From Comamonadaceae bacterium (GTDB lineage: Bacteria; Pseudomonadota; Gammaproteobacteria; Burkholderiales; Burkholderiaceae_C): a stretch of 64,000 nt of DNA. The notes under the pieces were generated by a model, which worked only from the letters and a program-made list of their open reading frames with translations, was not told where the DNA came from and ran no database searches. Of the stretch, positions 61,152 through 64,000 are shown piece after piece (position 1 is the stretch's first letter; each line of letters begins with the position of its first letter). The translations under genes and the position numbers were made by a program. The stretch lies in assembly GCA_027488985.1 (NCBI GenBank), contig JAIYAR010000009.1, positions 1 to 64,000 on the forward strand. The letters are read 5' to 3'.

Positions 61152-63065
61152 TCAAGCCGCGTTGGGTGCGGGGTCTGCCGCCACAGCGGGGGCTCCACCA
61201 CTGCCGCCACCACTATTCGGCGGCGTACGCGGTGTCCAGTCCTTGGGAGGACGGGGCTCGCGACCGGCCATGATATCGTCCAACTGGTCGCTGTCGATGG
61301 TTTCCCATTCCAGCAAAGCCTTGGCCATGGCGTGCATCTTGTCCTGGTTGTCCTCAATCAGCTTGCGGGCCAAAGAGTATTGCTGGTCGATGATGCGGCG
61401 CACTTCCGAGTCCACCTTTTGCATGGTCTGCTCGCTCATGCTAGTGGTCTTGGTCACACTGCGACCCAAGAACACTTCGCCTTCGTTTTCGGCGTAGACC
61501 ATGGGGCCGAGGGCATCTGTCATGCCGTAACGGGTGACCATGTCGCGGGCGATGGAGGTAGCACGCTCGAAGTCGTTGGACGCACCCGTGGTCATTTGCT
61601 TCATGAACACTTCTTCGGCAATACGGCCACCGAACAGCATGCTGATTTGATTGAGCATGTATTCGCTGTCATACGAGTAGCGGTCTTGCGCGGGCAGGCT
61701 CATGGTCACACCCAGGGCACGGCCACGGGGAATGATGGTGACCTTGTGCACCGGGTCGCACTTGGGCAGCATCTTGCCGATCAGGGCATGGCCGGCTTCG
61801 TGGTAGGCCGTGTTCTTGCGCTCTTCTTCGGGCATGACCATGGACTTGCGCTCAGGTCCCATGATGATCTTGTCCTTGGCCTTTTCAAAGTCCTGCATTT
61901 CGACCAAGCGCGCATTGCGGCGCGCGGCCATCAACGCTGCTTCGTTGCACAGATTGGCCAGATCGGCACCACTCATGCCGGGGGTACCGCGCGCGATCAC
62001 GCTGGCGCTCACGTCCTGGCCCAAGGGCACTTTGCGCATGTGCACGTTCAGAATCTGTTCACGGCCGCGAATGTCGGGCAGCGTCACGTAGACCTGACGG
62101 TCGAAACGGCCGGGGCGCAGCAAAGCGGCATCCAGAATGTCAGGGCGGTTGGTGGCAGCCACCACAATCACGCCGACGTTGGTCTCGAAGCCGTCCATCT
62201 CCACCAGCATCTGGTTCAGGGTCTGTTCGCGCTCGTCGTTACCGCCGCCCAAGCCTGCTCCACGTTGACGGCCTACAGCGTCAATTTCATCGATAAAGAT
62301 GATGCAAGGTGCGTTCTTCTTGGCGTTCTCGAACATGTCGCGCACGCGGGACGCACCCACGCCGACAAACATTTCTACAAAGTCGGAGCCGGAAATGCTG
62401 AAGAAAGGCACCTTGGCTTCACCGGCAATCGACTTGGCCAACAAAGTCTTGCCGGTACCGGGAGGGCCCACCAATAGCAAACCGCGAGGAATTCGTCCGC
62501 CGAGCTTCTGGAATTTGCTGGGGTCTTTGAGGAAGTCCACAACTTCCTTCACTTCTTCCTTGGCTTCGTCGCAACCTGCCACGTCGGCAAAAGTCACCGT
62601 ATTGGTGTTTTCATCCAACAATCGGGCCTTGCTCTTGCCGAAGCTGAAGGCGCCGCCTTTGCCGCCACCCTGCATCTGGCGCATGAAGTACACCCACACG
62701 CCGATCAACAGAAGCATGGGGCCCCAGCTGACCAGCAGGGTCATGAGCAGAGAGCCTTCCTCGCGTGGCTTGACGTCAAACTTGACGTTGTTGGCAATCA
62801 GATCACCCACCAAGCCACGATCCAGATAGGTCGCAGTAGTACGCACTTTGCGGTCGTCAGCGGTGACGGCCAGAATCTCGGTACCGCCCTGCCCTTCCTG
62901 GATGATGGCGCTCTTGATCTGCTTGTTCCGCACTTGCTCCAGGAAATCGGAATACCCGACCGTACCCGACGCTGCTGTGCGTGAGTCAAATTGCTTGAAC
63001 ACGGTGAACAGCACCAAAGCGATCACCAACCACACTGCAACTTTAGAAAACCACTGATTATTCAA
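61152..63065 (-). CDS. ftsH: ATP-dependent zinc metalloprotease FtsH
   Basis: A membrane-anchored AAA+ protease that degrades misfolded membrane proteins and regulators such as sigma-32 and LpxC. The product has 637 residues. Two N-terminal membrane segments ([35 protein letters not shown]) flank a periplasmic domain. Walker A is [17 protein letters not shown], Walker B is [19 protein letters not shown] is [20 protein letters not shown] and the zinc site is [10 protein letters not shown] chose the TTG at 63065, preceded by GGAG six bases away and giving the usual [12 protein letters not shown]; a TTG at 63077 is the alternative. Confidence 0.97.
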   Translation of the reverse strand: MNNQWFSKVAVWLVIALVLFTVFKQFDSRTAASGTVGYSDFLEQVRNKQIKSAIIQEGQGGTEILAVTADDRKVRTTATYLDRGLVGDLIANNVKFDVKPREEGSLLMTLLVSWGPMLLLIGVWVYFMRQMQGGGKGGAFSFGKSKARLLDENTNTVTFADVAGCDEAKEEVKEVVDFLKDPSKFQKLGGRIPRGLLLVGPPGTGKTLLAKSIAGEAKVPFFSISGSDFVEMFVGVGASRVRDMFENAKKNAPCIIFIDEIDAVGRQRGAGLGGGNDEREQTLNQMLVEMDGFETNVGVIVVAATNRPDILDAALLRPGRFDRQVYVTLPDIRGREQILNVHMRKVPLGQDVSASVIARGTPGMSGADLANLCNEAALMAARRNARLVEMQDFEKAKDKIIMGPERKSMVMPEEERKNTAYHEAGHALIGKMLPKCDPVHKVTIIPRGRALGVTMSLPAQDRYSYDSEYMLNQISMLFGGRIAEEVFMKQMTTGASNDFERATSIARDMVTRYGMTDALGPMVYAENEGEVFLGRSVTKTTSMSEQTMQKVDSEVRRIIDQQYSLARKLIEDNQDKMHAMAKALLEWETIDSDQLDDIMAGREPRPPKDWTPRTPPNSGGGSGGAPAVAADPAPNAA

Positions 63066-63197
63066 GCGAAGCTCCAATAAGGACGCGAAGGCCCGTGCTC
63101 CGCGTACATGGGACCCATTTTAGGCCTTTCAAGCAAGCGGCACCGTTATTTACGCTATCGCGGCCATAGAAACTGCATGGGTTTAGTCAAGCAGGGC

Positions 63198-63884
63198 TCA
63201 AAAACCCTTGAGACCCAGCCCGATAAGAAAGGTTTCAGACGAACGGTCACGTGACGCTTTGGGCTTGAGCGGCTTGACCGTCACAAACGCCTGTTTGAAG
63301 CGCTGCACCACTTCGTTGTAGCTGCCACCATGGAAAACCTTGGCCACCAGTGCCCCCTGAGGCTTCATGTGGTTCTGGGCAAATTCAATGGCCAGCTCAA
63401 CCAGGTATTCCACCCGCGCGGCATCGGCCGACGAAATACCCGAGAGGTTAGGCGCCATGTCCGACACCACCAGATCCGCCTTCTGCCCGCCCAGAGCGGC
63501 TTCGAGCTGCGTCAAGGTTTCGGCTTCGCGGAAGTCTCCCTGGATGAAAGTAACCCCTTCGATGGGTTCCATGGGCAGCAAGTCGAGGCCGATGATGGTG
63601 CCGTTCATCTCCCCGACGGCAGCCCCTTGGGGCGACATGCGTCGGCGCAGGTACTGGCTCCATGCACCTGGTGTGCACCCCAAATCCACCACCAGCTGCC
63701 CCGGCTTGACCAGATGCAGGGCTTCGTCAATTTCCTTGAGTTTGTAGGCAGCGCGGGCGCGGTAGCCCTCTTTGTTTGCGAGCTTGACGTAGGGGTCATT
63801 GATATGGTCGTGCAACCATGCCTTGTTGACCTTTTTATTGCCCGCCTTGTTGTCGGGCTTGTTACTTTTGCTCTGCGTTTTCAT
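63198..63884 (-). CDS. rlmE: 23S rRNA 2'-O-ribose U2552 methyltransferase
   Basis: A 228-residue FtsJ-family methyltransferase with [16 protein letters not shown] (SAM motif I) and the catalytic K-D-K-E set including [25 protein letters not shown] and [14 protein letters not shown] chose the ATG at 63884 ([17 protein letters not shown]); the frame upstream overlaps yhbY. It lies before ftsH as in E. coli. Confidence 0.96.
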   Translation of the reverse strand: MKTQSKSNKPDNKAGNKKVNKAWLHDHINDPYVKLANKEGYRARAAYKLKEIDEALHLVKPGQLVVDLGCTPGAWSQYLRRRMSPQGAAVGEMNGTIIGLDLLPMEPIEGVTFIQGDFREAETLTQLEAALGGQKADLVVSDMAPNLSGISSADAARVEYLVELAIEFAQNHMKPQGALVAKVFHGGSYNEVVQRFKQAFVTVKPLKPKASRDRSSETFLIGLGLKGF

Positions 63885-63902
63885 TGCGTTGATAATACCC
63901 AC

Positions 63903-64000
63903 ATGCCTCAAATCCAATTGACACCCGCTCAGCGCAAAGAACACCGCGCTGAAGCCCACCACCTGGACCCCGTGGTTCTGGTCGGTGGCGATGGCCTGAC
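63903..64000 (+). CDS. yhbY: YhbY-type RNA-binding protein (5' part only)
   Basis: The 32 visible residues, [20 protein letters not shown] then [12 protein letters not shown], match the start of the CRS1/YhbY domain (normally L-x-x-K/Q-R-K-x-R-x-x-A-H-x-L-x-P-V-V-x-V-G). It is associated with assembly of the large ribosomal subunit. It is divergent from rlmE with an 18-bp gap, a classic arrangement. It continues beyond the window. Confidence 0.9.
   Translation, partial: MPQIQLTPAQRKEHRAEAHHLDPVVLVGGDGL

Noticed and set aside
63154..63181. GCTAT-N7-ATAG followed by CTGCATGGG between ftsH and rlmE as another repeat copy
   Set aside because: Only the hairpin frame matches; the core GCTCGCGCA and tail are absent, so it was not counted.
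1..64000. CRISPR arrays, insertion sequences, prophage, tRNA or rRNA genes
   Set aside because: Looked for and not seen; no transposase, integrase, phage protein or regularly spaced repeat array is present.

Overview
The window is about 60% GC, dense and almost entirely chromosomal housekeeping and regulatory DNA. It has no tRNA, rRNA, CRISPR array, insertion sequence or prophage. Gene content and order (recR-ybaB-dnaX with an SRP RNA divergent from dnaX, rho followed by a type B L31 gene, rlmE divergent from yhbY, ftsH-folP-glmM, pstSCAB-phoU-phoB-phoR as one block, an AddAB-type recombination nuclease) point to a betaproteobacterium of the Burkholderiales, most likely a Comamonadaceae member such as a Rhodoferax-like freshwater organism. 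The family is inferred from protein style and layout; no search was run.

Layout. 1-1.8 kb: cheW and a truncated chemoreceptor. 2-5.8 kb: a lipase-like hydrolase, then soluble pyrophosphatase (ppa) divergent from the membrane proton-pumping pyrophosphatase (hppA). 5.9-11.4 kb: a signalling cluster of NarL-type regulator, hybrid histidine kinase, periplasmic binding protein and TonB-dependent receptor. 11.4-17.8 kb: moaA, rnhA, a methyltransferase, gloB, mltD, a MAPEG protein, recR and ybaB. 17.8-21.9 kb: dnaX (with a slippery A9 tract), the SRP RNA and a membrane diguanylate cyclase. 22-29.3 kb: a flavoprotein and an AddA/AddB-like pair. 29.4-33.4 kb: trxA, rho, rpmE2 and an unknown polytopic membrane protein.

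33.4-51.5 kb is a phosphate-centred region. It holds pstSCAB-phoU-phoB-phoR, a divergent fasciclin lipoprotein with a mirrored Pho-box promoter, an orphan binding protein, ppx, an EAL-CBS-GGDEF protein and a Lys/Ala-rich ribbon-helix-helix-like protein. It ends with a leftward block olsB-(plcP-like)-(glycosyltransferase)-ppk-sixA that has Pho boxes before olsB and before ppk. Read together, phosphate sensing, high-affinity uptake, polyphosphate turnover and replacement of phospholipids by ornithine lipids and glycolipids appear co-regulated here.

51.5-57.5 kb is an arsenic island: arsR, LMW-type arsC, an aquaglyceroporin (aqpS-like), glutaredoxin-type arsC, arsH, an uncharacterised cysteine-pair-rich protein with circularly permuted ATP-grasp-like motifs, and arsA. 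No ArsB or Acr3 permease is present. 57.5-64 kb holds two small unknown proteins, a GNAT acetyltransferase, glmM, folP, ftsH, rlmE and the start of yhbY.

A short dispersed repeat of about 45-58 bp occurs at least ten times. Four copies lie inside coding sequences, where they stay in frame, two bracket arsA, and two are part of transcription terminators.
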